Of a stretch of 64,000 nt of DNA, positions 21,871 through 32,919 are shown one piece after another. The stretch spans positions 3,802,297 through 3,866,296 of the forward strand of contig JAJHZJ010000061.1 in the NCBI GenBank assembly GCA_023548195.1. Reading direction: 5' to 3'. Both the position numbers and the translations under genes were made by a program. The notes beneath the pieces were generated by a model. It was not told where the DNA came from, did no database searches, and saw nothing but the letters and a program-made list of their open reading frames with translations. Source of the stretch: Bettongia penicillata ogilbyi (lineage: Eukaryota > Chordata > Mammalia > Diprotodontia > Potoroidae). Positions within the stretch are counted from its first letter, which is position 1. Each line of letters begins with the position of its first letter.

Positions 21871-23751
21871 AAACTAATTCTTGGAGACTTTTTGGATTAT
21901 CTTTCATCTTGATTACCACAAGGCAAAAGGAAAGACTTTAAGTTTTGGGGAGATGCTGAAATAGGAAAGACTATAAAAAGGGAAAGTGTGAGTACTATGG
22001 GTTTGCTTTATTCCCCTTATAGTTGTTCCCTGATCTGGCTTTGAGGCCTGGGGCCTCACCCACTGGCAGCAACTGTAGGTTGGTTAGGACATAATTTTCT
22101 CTGAAATCCCCCAATGAGGGCAAGCACACTATCAATTTTGTTGAACAGAATCTAAATTTGTGAATTGTGTGCCTAACCCTTGAGGAAAATTCTCAGGAAG
22201 TGGTTTGAATGCAAGATTACATATTAGGAGTTTCAGGAAACTGTTTTACTTATTATCTCTTGCCAGGGACCGAACATTAAAGTTCTTTACTTCATCAGTG
22301 TGAGTGAGCAGTTTGGTGCCAGAAATTATATTACTCCCTGTGGTTCACCCTAGCATCCAGCATGGATATTTCATTAAGCTTTAAATATAGATATATTGAG
22401 CCAAGATGCTCATCACCACAGGCTTCTTCTCTGTGTATGCATTCATATTCTCTTTCTATCTAGGCTGAATTTGTTTTTCTGTGGGTCATATGGGAACTAT
22501 TTGTCTCTGAAACATCCTCCTCTCCACCTTCCTATCTTTCTTTTTTTATATTCTCTGAGTTTTGTGTATACACAAGAATGAGGAAAGGTACCTGATGATA
22601 GTAGAATATAAGATGCAAAATAGCAAGCTGCCATAGGGAGGAGAGATGAGGGTAATTGTCAGGAGATAAATTGCCATTGGAAAGAATATCAAGGATGGGG
22701 TAGCGGATAAAGAATGTTGATAGCCTGTGCAATATAGTACTTTTTTTAAATGTTCATTTCTATGGATTAAAGTAATTGCTCATCTATGCCAGCAAAAGGT
22801 ACTTTAGATCAATTTTGGAAACCTTATTATTGGAATGTGCTAAATTTTAATTATTCCATTTCCTGCCTGGTATGTTAATGTTGTGATTACCCTTGAAAGG
22901 GTATTACCCATGGTGATTTATGCAAAACTCCACTGACTCTATGGCTCTATCAGTTTCAATTAAAAGAAGCCATGGAAGATGATTGTAGACTGTAGATTAT
23001 CGTTATTTTCTCTTAGAAGGCACGACCAGTTTACTTAATGCATTACCTTTATTTAGTGGTCTGGAACCATTGCTTCCTTTCATCAGTGAGGCACAGAGGG
23101 GAAAAACATTAGAAATTTAGTGCTTGGTGGTCTTGGATTTGGGACTGTGATCATATAGTACAATATGCTTTGCCTGTGGGACAGCTAGGGCCAATGCTTC
23201 CCTTGCCAGAAATGTTCAAGGCTGAGCAGACCCAGAGGAAGCTCTCAACTAGCTAACATTTCCTAGTTCTCCTCAGAAGTGTTTGGTCAATCTCCTGGCA
23301 CCATGTATTCTTGGATCCAATCATTTCTGCAATGGAGAGCTGAGCTATGTGTTCATTTATCTCAATGAGTTGAGTTTTTTAGAGGTCAAAGGGGTTTACA
23401 TGGTGAATCCCTAATCCCTACTTTATCTAATTACTAACTTGGTCATGCAGCCATTCAAATTTCATTTTTGCCTGGCAGTGCTCTCTAAACTTCTTCCAAA
23501 CTGTGTCATATAGCTTGGCTGCCAGCACTGGGAGGAGTTCTTCCTGAGCACTAGGGACTCTGCAGCCAACCCTGCTTTCAGTGGTAGTTTCATTTTAATC
23601 AATCACATTAGGAAACTCCCAAACATGAGTACCCACTCTGCCAATTGTAAACTCTATGAACAGCTTGCCAGGAGCAGGTCATATTTTGCATAAAAGGGAG
23701 TAGCCTAATACAACTTTATCTTAATAACAAGGCTAGGGTCTTATGCTATTA
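21871..23751. other. Long unassigned stretch
   Basis: Nearly 1.9 kb without a repeat I can name. Short open frames (22396-22581 plus, 22532-22732 minus) show no domain. No splice-bounded coding block recognised. A candidate for non-repetitive, possibly conserved non-coding DNA. Confidence 0.45.
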
Positions 23752-23835
23752 CTGAATCACAGAATATAAGTAGTGGATGGACTTTCAGGAGGTCATTTAG
23801 TCTACCCTTCTGCCTTCTGACAGCTAAAAGCTTAA
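23752..23835 (-). mobile_element. Old LINE/SINE fragment (L3/MIR-associated)
   Basis: Contains 'aatcacagaatataagtag', 'ggaggtcatttagtctacc', the common 'agaatcatagaat...ggtcatctagtccaacc' module in decayed form. Confidence 0.45.
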
Positions 23836-23995
23836 ATTGGATGATTAAAACTGGCTCAGTCATTCAATGATTGCATTTTGGCTTTACTATTGTAAGAAAA
23901 GCTTGGTATTAGGCACTATCCAAGGCTGTCAAATCTTGTATTTGAAAGATTGCCAAGAACAAAGTCTACAGGTAACTCTTGCAATGCAAATGCTG

Positions 23996-23997
<2 letters not shown>

Positions 23998-24064
<67 letters not shown>
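23998..24064. repeat. (CT)n microsatellite
   Basis: About 67 bp of uninterrupted CT. Confidence 0.97.
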
Positions 24065-24068
<4 letters not shown>

Positions 24069-24069
24069 G

Positions 24070-24625
24070 GTTGGGACCAGACCTATGACTTTATTAGTAT
24101 AATGGACCCAGGTAAGGAAACACCCTGTACCAGTGCAGATAGATGCTTGTTCTGCAACATAGAGTCTTAGAGAATTGTCTGGAAGCATCAAGAGGTAAAA
24201 TGTCTTATCTACATAAAAATATATAATCCCCAAATGACTATAAAAGATATGTGAAGGAAAACACTATCTGCATCTAGAGAAAGAACTGATAAATAGACAT
24301 AGGTATAGAATGATTTTATTTATGCATACATATTTGTGACTAATGGTAGCTATCTCTAGGGCAGGAAGAAGACAGGGAGGGAAGAAAAAAGGAAAAGGAA
24401 ATTTACATGACTTTATCGTATATTAAAAGGAATAGCAAGTGGTATGTAAAGAGTTGCCATTCCTTGTGCAATCATCTTTTTTTTACTATACTGTTATAAG
24501 AAATACTTGTTTAATCAATAAATTAAAAATGAAATAAATAAAAATTTAAAAAAAAAGATAAAATGACTTATCTACATAATGCACTCATTGTGTATCAGAG
24601 GACAATTGAAGCCAGGTTTCTCTGT
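24070..24625 (-). mobile_element. Marsupial MIR-variant CORE-SINE interrupted by an L1 tail
   Basis: 3' module 'gaccagacctatgacttta', 'cagtgcagatagatg', 'gagtcttagagaattgtctg' at 24075-24195. The CORE resumes at 24579 ('gcactcattgtgtatcagag', 'ttgaagccaggtttctct'). The interrupted part is the 'taa-tgacttgccc' segment, duplicated by the insertion. Confidence 0.68.
24216..24558 (+). mobile_element. 5'-truncated L1 3' end with poly-A
   Basis: Includes 'atctgcatctagagaaagaa' and 'ctgataaataga', the forward form of the L1 3' region 'ttctttctctggaggtgga' seen near 690 (reversed). It ends in an A-rich tail at 24520-24556. A 20-bp duplication, taaaatgWcttatctacata, flanks it at 24196-24215 and 24559-24578 (19 of 20). 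Confidence 0.78.
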
Positions 24626-24639
24626 TCCAGATACTACAT

Positions 24640-24865
24640 CATTCTTCCTTCTCACAAACATTGCCTTAGGAATAGACCTAATCCCTTTAGAATAAGCCAA
24701 TACCAACTACTGTTGCAGATCATCACCTTGTCTACAAATTATAGTCAGAGAGTTGGTTAAAGCAATTGAGGGTTAAATGACTTGTCCAGGGTCACAAAAT
24801 CATTATGTATCAGATTGGACTCTAATTTACATTTTCGTGGTTCCAGGGCCAATTATCTAACAACT
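24640..24865 (-). mobile_element. Marsupial MIR-variant CORE-SINE
   Basis: Blocks 'ggaatagacctaatccctt', 'gttaaatgacttgtccagg', 'gtcacaaaatcattatgtat'. A diverged copy of the same family as the element just upstream. Confidence 0.6.
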
Positions 24866-24872
24866 GTGGCAA

Positions 24873-24970
24873 AATAAGTATATATGTGTGTTTGTGTGTG
24901 TGTATATGTATGTATGTATGCATATATACATGTATATGTGTGTATAGAAATATATAGAAATATAGTATAT
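24873..24970. repeat. TG/TA-rich low-complexity tract
   Basis: Mixed tgtgtg, tatgtatg and tatata runs. Confidence 0.9.
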
Positions 24971-24984
24971 GAATGTGTCTTGGG

Positions 24985-25180
24985 CATGTACTAGCTGGGT
25001 GACCCTGGGCAAGTCACTTAGCCTCAGTTTTCCTCAGCTTCCTGAACTGTAAAACGAGGATAATAAAAGCATCTACCTTACAAGGTTTTTGTGAGGATCA
25101 AAAGATCTACTTGTAAAGCAGTTAGCACAGTGCCTGTGTGAGCGCATAGTTATATAAATGTTTATTCCCTTCTCTTCCTC
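24985..25180 (+). mobile_element. MIR/THER1-type SINE
   Basis: 'ctagctgggtgaccctggg', 'caagtcacttagcctcag', 'ttgtgaggatcaaaagatc', 'gttagcacagtgcctgtg', 'tatataaatgtttattccc' in full order. Confidence 0.85.
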
Positions 25181-25229
25181 TCCTCTTTCTCCCAAGTCTA
25201 GGGATTTTTGCATGCCATTGAGTATAATA

Positions 25230-25378
25230 AAATATTACTCCAGATTGGTGGAGAAACTGAGGAAACTAAGGCAAACAGAGTTTAAGGGACTTGCCTAAGG
25301 TCACAGTCAGTAAATCTGAAACTGGATTTGAACTCATTTCTTCCAGACTCCAGGACAGGACTCTATATGCTGTGGAAG
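25230..25378 (-). mobile_element. MIR/Mar1-type CORE-SINE fragment
   Basis: Blocks 'ggagaaactgaggaaacta', 'gggacttgcctaaggtcac', 'aactggatttgaactcat'. Confidence 0.7.
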
Positions 25379-25487
25379 AGACAGCAGTGATGTAGAGCAA
25401 AGATTTTATAAGGAAAAATGGATGCCAAAGATGATATTCACTTTTGACTAGGTTAATACAATCCAGGGCTAAGATGTGCTGAGTGAC

Positions 25488-25600
25488 AAGAAACTGAGGT
25501 CAGGGGTTAAAGTAATTTGTTCATAATCTCCCTTTGAGTAAGTATATGGGGCAGGATTCAAACTCAAGTCTTCATGGCTCCAAATCTAACTCTATGACAA
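25488..25600 (-). mobile_element. MIR-type fragment
   Basis: Blocks 'gttaaagtaatttgttcata' and 'ggcaggattcaaactcaag'. Confidence 0.55.
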
Positions 25601-26454
25601 GTAGATTTGCGGCTAGGAATTTGTCCAGGTAGTTCAAGCGCTTGAGAGTTCTCGGTAAATCTCATACTCTCTCTTGAGCAACAGTTTTTGTTGTTATTAA
25701 ATTTATTTTATGGTGTTTTGCTCCAAGGTACTCTTTTGTCCAATTACTAGAAGATGTGAAAGGCACTATTGCCCTCTAGATTTGGGGTACTGTCAAGCTA
25801 GGGAAGATAACTGAGATAAGAATGGAAGAGGATTCAGGGAAAATCTTATCAAAAGTTCCTGCTTCCAACAGGCTCATAACAAAAATCACTTTTCAAATGT
25901 CACCTATAGCCATAAACCAAACACAGGAGGAGGAAAAGAATATTGAATCTAGATGTATATGGCATGGAAAAGTCTAAAAGACTCCTTGTCATAGGTGAAG
26001 AAGTCAGCTATGAATTGCATGGTCTTCCCTGCTAATAAACAGAAAGTCACACTCTTACTTGGGTCTACACAACTCATTAGAAATTGTAGTTTTGAACAAT
26101 AGTTTCTATCATATTAACTATGGAAAGTTCCTCCCTCAATCTATGACCTATTGGAAAGCATTCCTACACTTGTTGTTGAACTAAGCAAGGAAGATGGTAC
26201 GAATTCTAAACAATTAGAAGGTAATTTAGATATGACGTTAGCAGTGACATTGCCAGGACTGGCTGAGCTGAGGAGGATTCACAATATGTTGGATCACCTA
26301 TTTCTTTGTCTCATTGTATGCTCAAAATCTTTTTCTTAAAAGGGTATTCTATTTTCAGTTGTAATAGTGGATCAAACCTTTGGGGAGTGGCTGCACCTAA
26401 CAGTCACCCTATTTTAGTTCACTATCCAGAATCCAGATACAGATGTAGATGATA
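25601..26454. other. Unassigned stretch
   Basis: No gene or confident repeat. A 62-codon frame at 26151-26339 lacks any recognisable feature. Confidence 0.5.
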
Positions 26455-26580
26455 GATGAGTAAATGATTTACTAGGTACTAACTGTATACCAGGCATTGT
26501 GCAAAGTAATCAGAATAAAAATAAATGTAAAAAAAGGAGTTTCTACTACATTTAAGAAGCTTGCCTTTTTATGGAGAAAA
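26455..26580 (-). mobile_element. L2-like LINE 3' end
   Basis: Blocks 'actaggtactaactgtatac', 'ccaggcattgtgcaaag' and 'aagaagcttgcctttt'. Confidence 0.55.
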
Positions 26581-27289
26581 CATCACATACAAAGGAGTTG
26601 GAAGGGGGCTGGGAGAAAAGATGGGACTTCTTGGAGAGTCAGGAGTAGAACTGGGATAGAAGTGAGTATGTTTGGCCTAAATGCTTCCTGAAATGGTGGG
26701 TAAAAACTGTGTAAAAACTCACTAATCAAAGGAGGGGATTGGGGTACTCTGCTTTGATGTATTTTCCACTTAGAAAGCCACCTTGACATAGTCAGAATCA
26801 GACTATCTATGCAGTATAAATTGAGTGACATTCAACACCCAAATCCTTTACCAACTCTTGTGTGAAATCATACTATTAGCAATTTACTTCTTTGTGTTAA
26901 GAACTACTCTCCCTCCTCTGTCCTTTAACATGTAATTATACCTGAGGCCAGTAGTAAAACATTAAAACTCTAAAAGAGAGTGAGGAAATTTAGCAGACTG
27001 CTTTCCTCTCCATCAAAAAGAGTTGAGACAAGAGAACGCACTTGGAGGAGTACTGAAGAGGGGAAGAAGGATGGATTACAGAAATTAGGCATGACCCAAG
27101 GTGACTTATCTACTATAGAGTTTTACATAGGGCTGTTGCCTTGCCCACATTCTAATCCTCTCCCAAAAAAGTTGCATATTAGCCCATGCTTCAATGCCAG
27201 TAGGCTGCCACCATTCTATCCGAGCACTGCTGGTAACCTTGTCTTGTCATTGGCTATTGAAAATGCCTCATAGGTGACCCAGACAAAGC
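26581..27289. other. Unassigned stretch
   Basis: Short frames on both strands (26583-26831 minus, 26980-27273 plus) overlap without domains. Confidence 0.45.
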
Positions 27290-27425
27290 TTGATATGAGT
27301 ATGACTGAGACCCAAGTTTGACAGTTGTATAGAAGGCTGTCCACACTGCCATGGTTTTGCAGAACTTCATTTAGGGAGGGAACTGTGTGCCACACTTTGT
27401 CTTCTAGCCTCTCTAAGGACATGTT
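27290..27425 (-). mobile_element. Possible LINE ORF2 remnant (RTE-like)
   Basis: In the minus-strand frame, LEDKVW is followed about 20 residues later by LLYNCQTW. The spacing and residues recall the RT-thumb 'kVW...TLLYGSETW' motif of RTE LINEs. Only one short match, so tentative. Confidence 0.3.
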
Positions 27426-28419
27426 AGTCTTTTAAATGTGTTGTTCTGTCAATCAGTGTACCATCAGACAGTTGGATATGACAGATGAAGATTCCCACAA
27501 CTGTGTAAGGTTAGCATTGGGCACAGAGTAAGCACTTGAGAAATGTGATTATAATGCCTGTGTCTTAACTCTCTCTGTAACACCTGTCTGTTGTCCTTTT
27601 AATGAATGAACTTGAGAGAATTAACAAAATTATCTTATTTGATAGGCGTTCCAGGACTGAAGAGAGACTCACATTAGGTTCTTTCAAATGCCTAGATGCT
27701 GTGGAAATAGACAGAAGACGATAGATAGCCTTAAGCTTTCAGATGTATTAAGCTGTAGGGAAGGTAAATTGTTCATTGATAGTTTTACACTTAAGTGCTT
27801 GCGATCAAGAAGTAAAACCACTGGGAAAATTAGGAAAGAGCCCTCACAATTCAATATGCCCTGAATTCAAAGCTTTTCACATTGATCAAAGCCTGAAAAA
27901 GAATACACATCAATCCAAACTTTATTTTATAAATCATATAGAATTAATTTTCTATAATTATAATTCTTCACTATCCTTGAAGGACAGAATAGGAATTCAA
28001 AACCATATTTTAATATGCATAGAGATATGTATGTTTCACATCCTTTGCCATGAAGATTTATTTTGTACTACATTTAGAATTTGTATTATTAATCATTCAC
28101 CCCCAAAATAGTATTTATTCATTGGTAAGTTAAATGGACTGCAAAATTCATTTGAAACTTCAAAACCGAAAGCATAATTTGAACTAATTATTTTTCAAAA
28201 TAAAGAAGCAATCTAAGAAATATTACGCATTTTAAAAATGAATCTATTGGGGTCAAGGGAATAGAGTGAAGGGAAACTGAGGAAGAATAAATTCTAAATT
28301 TGAGAGAGAATTTAATTTCTCCCTTCCACAATATATACCTTAAAGATGGTGACAGGACTAACTAAGGTATCAGTGTGAACACTTAGGTTCAGTTTCAATT
28401 TAGAAACTCTTTGAGTTCC
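27426..28419. other. Unassigned stretch
   Basis: About 1 kb with no repeat I can name. A 111-codon plus frame at 27776-28111 is AT-rich and featureless, probably chance. Confidence 0.45.
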
Positions 28420-28592
28420 AGCTCCAGTCAGCCTGATCTGTACCTTCTCATTGAACTCAGATGGCTCCAGAAGAGAAAGTGAGACTGGTGACTTTGCACA
28501 GCCCTCACTCTCTAAATACAATTCATTTGTATGTTATGGCATCACCTCCCTGACGTCATGGTCCTCTTCAAGAACAAAGGATAAGCAACAAC
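28420..28592 (+). mobile_element. RTE-tailed SINE, 3' part only
   Basis: 'ctccagtcagcctgatctgt', 'agatggctccagaagaga', 'ggcatcacctccctgacgtc', 'ggataagcaacaac'. It lacks the 5' unit of the copy at 28822. Near-identical tails on both sides of the microsatellite suggest two successive insertions. Confidence 0.75.
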
Positions 28593-28658
28593 CTCTGTGA
28601 GCAGTAGTAGGAGCTGCCCTACTGGGGACCCACTAGACAACTGGACAACACAGCTCAT

Positions 28659-28821
28659 TTTTCCTTCTTTCTTTCCTTCCTTCCTTCCTTCCTTCCTTCC
28701 TTCCTTCCTTCCTTCCTTCCTTCCTTCCTTCCTTCCTTCCTTCTTTTCTTCCTTCTTCCCTTCCCTTCTCTTCCCTTCCTTTCTCTTCCCTTCTCTTCTT
28801 CCTTCCTTCTTTCCTTTCTTC
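28659..28821. repeat. (TTCC)n / TTCT-rich microsatellite
   Basis: A pure ttcc core of about 70 bp followed by imperfect ttct/ttcc units. Open frames here translate to FPSFLPS or KEGRKEGR repeats and are not genes. Confidence 0.96.
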
Positions 28822-29275
28822 ACTCTGGTTCTCACTGATTGGCCAACAATAGGTTCCAGGCCAAGCCCCACTTGGTGATTGTTTGGACCCTGATTGGCTC
28901 AGAGTGAATGTAAATAGCAATTGTTTCTTTTCTGGCCAGAAACCCCAAGGGTCTTCCCCTCTGAAATTGACTTCTTTTGACTAGATAAAAAAGGCCATTC
29001 TCTGTCTCATTTCTTACCTAGCCTTAACCACTACATAGCCATTGCCTCAGTCAAACTGAGACCTGTTGAAGACCTTAGCTTAAGAAGGTCACTGTCTCCC
29101 CACTGCAACCAAGGCCATCTCCAGTCATCCTGATCTGTGTCTTGCCTCTGGACTCATATGGCTTCCAAGGAGAAAGTGAGGTTGGTGATTTTGCACATCC
29201 GTCACTTAAATCCAATTCTCTTGCATGTCACGGTATCACTCCTGTGATGTCATGTTGGAAGGATAAGCAACAACA
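28822..29275 (+). mobile_element. ~450-bp SINE with RTE-type tail, near full length
   Basis: The 5' unit (28838-29110) has 'attggccaacaatagg', 'ctgattggctcagagtga', 'gtaaatagcaattgtttct', 'gataaaaaaggccattctc'. The RTE tail runs from about 29112 ('ccatctccagtcatcctgat'). The opposite-strand copy is at 35102-35630. The 5' unit lacks a clear tRNA-like A/B box, so its origin is uncertain. Confidence 0.72.
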
Positions 29276-29650
29276 AGCTCTGAGTTGGAAGGGACCTTGG
29301 GCTATCTAGTCCAACCTATGCCCGATAAAGGATAAACCTACAATACATCCAACAGGCCATCTTCCAGCCTTTGCTCAAAGCTTTCTAGTAGGAAGCCCAC
29401 TACTTTCCAAAGCCTATTTTAAGGAGATCTAATTAAGAGAGAGTTTTTCTTTATGTCAAGTTTTAATTCATGTCTTTGGAGTTACTATGACTCTGCCATA
29501 GTTCTATGTTCTCAAATAATGTAAATATAATTCTTTTTCCAGATGATACCTCTTCAAATATTTGAAGACAGCTATCATGTTCCCTTGAGTTTTCTCTTTT
29601 CTGGGCTAAGTTTCCCCAGTTCCTTCAACTAATCTTCACATGGTTTGAAT
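29276..29650 (-). mobile_element. L3/CR1-clade LINE fragment
   Basis: Well-preserved reversed L3/CR1 order: 'ttggaagggaccttgggct', 'atctagtccaacc', 'ccatcttccagcctttgct', 'atttgaagacagctatcatg', 'agtttccccagttccttcaa'. Confidence 0.75.
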
Positions 29651-29664
29651 TAGGGGCCCTTCAA

Positions 29665-30030
29665 GAGATGGTATCAGTAAGTCAAGTACCTACTATATAC
29701 AAGGCATTGTCTTAAGTCTGGGGATACAAAGGGAAGACTAAAAAACAAAACAAAACAAAATGAAAAACATCCCCTGTTCTCAAGGAGCTCACAGTATAAT
29801 TAAAGAGATTAAGATGCAAAAAATAAAAGTACAAACAAGATATATTCAGGATAAATTGGGGGTAATCTCAGAGGGAAGGCACTAAGATTAAGGACTGGGA
29901 AAGGTTTCTGGTAGAAAGTGAAACTTTAGCTGAGACTTGGAAGAAACCAGGAAAACAAGAGATGAGGGAGGAGAACATTCCAGATATAGCAGACAGTCAA
30001 TGAAAATGTTCAGGGTCTTATTCAAGAAAT
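29665..30030 (-). mobile_element. L2-like LINE 3' region, extended copy
   Basis: 'gtacctactatatacaagg', 'ctggggatacaaaggg', 'tctcaaggagctcacagta', then 'gagggaaggcactaagat' and 'gagaacattccagatata'. The longest example of this element in the window. Family is L2-like by its end; the extended part is not independently confirmed. Confidence 0.55.
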
Positions 30031-30063
30031 AATGAGGCCAGTGACATTGTTTTACAGAGAACA

Positions 30064-30126
30064 TTTCTGTATGTGTATATGTGTGTGTATGTATGTGTTG
30101 TATGTATATGTTTATATGTATGTATA
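30064..30126. repeat. TG/TA-rich tract
   Basis: Mixed tgtgtatatg and gtatgtatg runs. Confidence 0.9.
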
Positions 30127-30457
30127 CAGTTATCTCTTCCACATCCCAATTTTCCCTATCACAGTTTCAATATATCATGAGTTGGCAGAAGAAATTAAAT
30201 GGTAAAGTTTTGGGAGTTTTGAGGATGTTTGCCACAGATGACACACAAAAGCCAGCAGATGACACAGAAAAAGTTTAAAAACTCAGAAATGCATAAAACA
30301 TATGCATAATATTACATAGTATTAATGTATTTTATCTTTTGATACTATAATAATTCAGACTTCTTTCTGGTACAAAAGGAAGGCCAAAAAATTTTTAGGG
30401 GAATTTTCCATATTTTGGGGTTGCCATGCCCTTAACAGCCATGATGTGAAAGGGATA
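30127..30457. other. Unassigned stretch
   Basis: AT-rich. Some blocks look repeat-like but I cannot assign a family. Confidence 0.4.
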
Positions 30458-30552
30458 AGTGTATATATACATATATATATATACGTACATATATATGTAT
30501 ATGTGTGTGTGTATGTGTGTAACACACATGTATATATCCACATATACATTTG
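30458..30552. repeat. TA/TG-rich tract
   Basis: tatatacatata followed by tgtgtgtgtatgtgtgt and a short acacaca complement, so it can fold back on itself. Confidence 0.9.
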
Positions 30553-30911
30553 TAGGCACAAATATCTAGTAGCAACAAACTAAAGAAAAAGAAGTTAATT
30601 GTGACGTTAGTGATGTGCTAGACAAAATGTTTTCTCCATCTTAAGAAATTCTATGCTTCATTCTCAGAATGAATCATAGGATCATTGACATATATCGACC
30701 ATCATGAATTGATCTAGCAAGAACAAAAGGGCATCATAAATTTGGAGAACAATCAAATGAAGATCTAAGGTTCATTTTAGTTCACTATCAGAACATGTGG
30801 GAACAATCTAGTCTTTCAGAAGTAAACAGTAGTGTTAATTAGACCACAGGATAGTATATGATCATATGACTAGGAGAATATATTGTTCAGTTAGGAAAAA
30901 ATATTGAAGGG
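30553..30911. other. Unassigned stretch
   Basis: No recognisable feature. Confidence 0.5.
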
Positions 30912-31106
30912 CCTAGACAATTTGAAGAGAACATGAGGATAGTAAATAAAAGTTCTGGAAAATAGGATCAAGGAAAAAAAATAGGTGAACTATTTTAAAA
31001 AATTGATGAAGAAAATGCTAAAGGACTCAGGGGAATTGTGGAAATTTCAGATGACATGACTGCCCAAAACATTTAAAGCAACCTTAGAAACCATTGAAGA
31101 TACAGA
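30912..31106 (+). repeat. Left arm of a ~195-bp inverted repeat
   Basis: Reverse complement of 31355-31549 at roughly 90-93% identity by hand alignment, with about nine substitutions and small indels of 1-3 bases. Arms share 'acaatttgaagagaacatga', 'atgctaaaggactcagggga' and 'ttagaaaccattgaagatac'. Spacer 31107-31354 (248 bp) shows no internal pairing. Family unknown. Confidence 0.9.
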
Positions 31107-31354
31107 GTGGTCAAGACTATGGAGGTGACATCTTCAGTATCATGGTCCGTCGGCATGCCATTTTAAGGATTCTGATAAGATGTCAAATGACCAGCAGAGA
31201 ACAAGAAAAGTGAAAAACCTTCAGATTATGCCATGTGCGGATTGGTTGAAAGAACCAAGGCTCAAAAATCCTAGATAAAAGACTGGAAGGGTCCTTATCA
31301 AGTTCAACTGAATTCATTTTATGGTTTTCCCATATTCATACAGATAGCAAAGTA

Positions 31355-31549
31355 TCTGTATCTTCAATGGTTTCTAAGGTTGTTTTAAATGTTTTTGGCA
31401 GCCATGTCATCTGAAGAAATTCCACAATTCCCCTGAGTCCTTTAGCATTTTCTTCAATTTTTTTAAATAGTTCACATATTATTTTTTTCCTTGTTCTTAT
31501 TTTCCAGAACTTTTATTTACTATCCTCATGTTCTCTTCAAATTGTCTAG
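31355..31549 (-). repeat. Right arm of the ~195-bp inverted repeat
   Basis: Read on the minus strand this arm keeps one frame open for about 59 codons (ELFKKIEENAKGLRG within it), continuing a little past the arm. In the left arm the same frame is broken by a stop and a net two-base indel. The arm may derive from an old coding element that I cannot name. A transcript across both arms would form a long hairpin. Confidence 0.9.
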
Positions 31550-31699
31550 ATTCAAACTTAGGTCCTTTTACTGCACATTCAATGCCATTCACAACGTTCT
31601 GTATCCTCCTGGCTCTAGACAACCAGTGATTTTTATTCTGGAAGGTGATATTATTGTTCAGTGGCCCAGGTATGCCCAGGCATTGGTGTTATTGCCCCA
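31550..31699. other. Unassigned stretch
   Basis: Short; one 'cttaggtccttttactgca' block hints at a decayed SINE. Confidence 0.4.
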
Positions 31700-31960
31700 G
31701 GATATTACCCTTTGTTCTGAAACTTATTACGTACACTTGATAAGGTGGAAATTCCCTTTGTTTTGACTCCTTGTTACTAGATTTATTTGAGGCCTTTGTT
31801 TTGGTATCATTAAAGAATAGTCATCTTGTCTTGAGCACTTCCTGCCCTTGGCACCACGTGCATAATAATTCTTCGCTGATTCACAACTAACTAATTCATA
31901 GCTCTGAACTACCCCTTGGGTTTGGTCTTTAATGGGAGGACTGCAGAGGATGGCAAGCAC
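31700..31960 (-). repeat. Diverged direct repeat, copy A
   Basis: Aligns with 32920-33125 in the same orientation: ctg-aactta, ataaggt, ttccctttgt, tgaggc, ttttggta and gattcacaa blocks occur in the same order. Minus-strand translations also align loosely. The family is unknown; LTR or LINE remnants are possible. Confidence 0.55.
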
Positions 31961-32919
31961 AGGGATTTTTGAGTGTTTATGACTCGGCATCACTTTTTTT
32001 ATATTTTATTCTCAAAACAAAACCTTCCCTATATTTGATATCTCATTAGCCTAGATATTTTTGTATTTTAAATAAGGGCCTGGTTTTTTTTTGTTGTTGT
32101 TGAAATATAGACTTATTTATTCCAATGTTACTAGAGGAAACTTTGAATGTAGGCAAAATGAGCCAAATTATTATGTCCTTAGGGAAAATCCTGGATGGGA
32201 ATCCAAGACAAAGCCACTTACTGAGAATTTCCCAAAATTAACCTTGATCTATGTCAATTAAAGTCTTGGATCTGAGCCATGGATTACATGGGGCAGGGGG
32301 AAGGGTCATCCCTAATATTTTATTTTTTCTAGGTCTGGGTTATCTGCAGTCATAATGCGTGAGTCAAGATAATACTCTTGAAACTATCATATGGGTTACA
32401 TTTTGCCAGTTTGTCCTGGATCATTCTTTATATTTTGGGCCTAATGTTTCAGAACTATAACTGGCTGAGATTTGACTAATTTTTGTATGAACGCAAATAT
32501 AAATGAGCCCAGTAAAGCACTGTATGGTTTTGGGTGGCAAGTGACCACCCACCACGGCCCTCCACTCATGGGAAGTGTGGATTCTCACAAAGGACTGTTG
32601 ATTTAAGGGTTCCTAAGGAGTACATAGGAGCTCTATGGTAATGAATTTACAAAATTTTTTAAAAAGGAAATGACTTTCCATATGGGTATGAGAAATTTGG
32701 GAAAATGTAGGGCATTGGGGAAGATATTTACTAAAGAGGGCAATGCCACTGTTGCTTGATAATCCATATGTTTATCCATAAGCCCCCAGAGAAATGTTCA
32801 GAATTGATACTACAGGCCAGTGTTCCTAAAAGTAATCTGTTGTGATTTTCAGGGACTGAATGTTTTTTAGCTGAAAGAAGAGGGGTAAGAACAAACATTG
32901 TTTAGGGTTTGTTGGCCCA
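31961..32919. other. Unassigned stretch between repeat copies A and B
   Basis: About 960 bp with no domain recognised on either strand. If A and B were LTRs this would be a very small or decayed interior. I see no gag, pol or env motif. Confidence 0.4.

Noticed and set aside
28542..28920. Overlapping 90-109 codon frames with KEGRKEGR or FPSFLPS repeats
   Set aside because: Direct translation of the (TTCC)n microsatellite in several frames; no gene.
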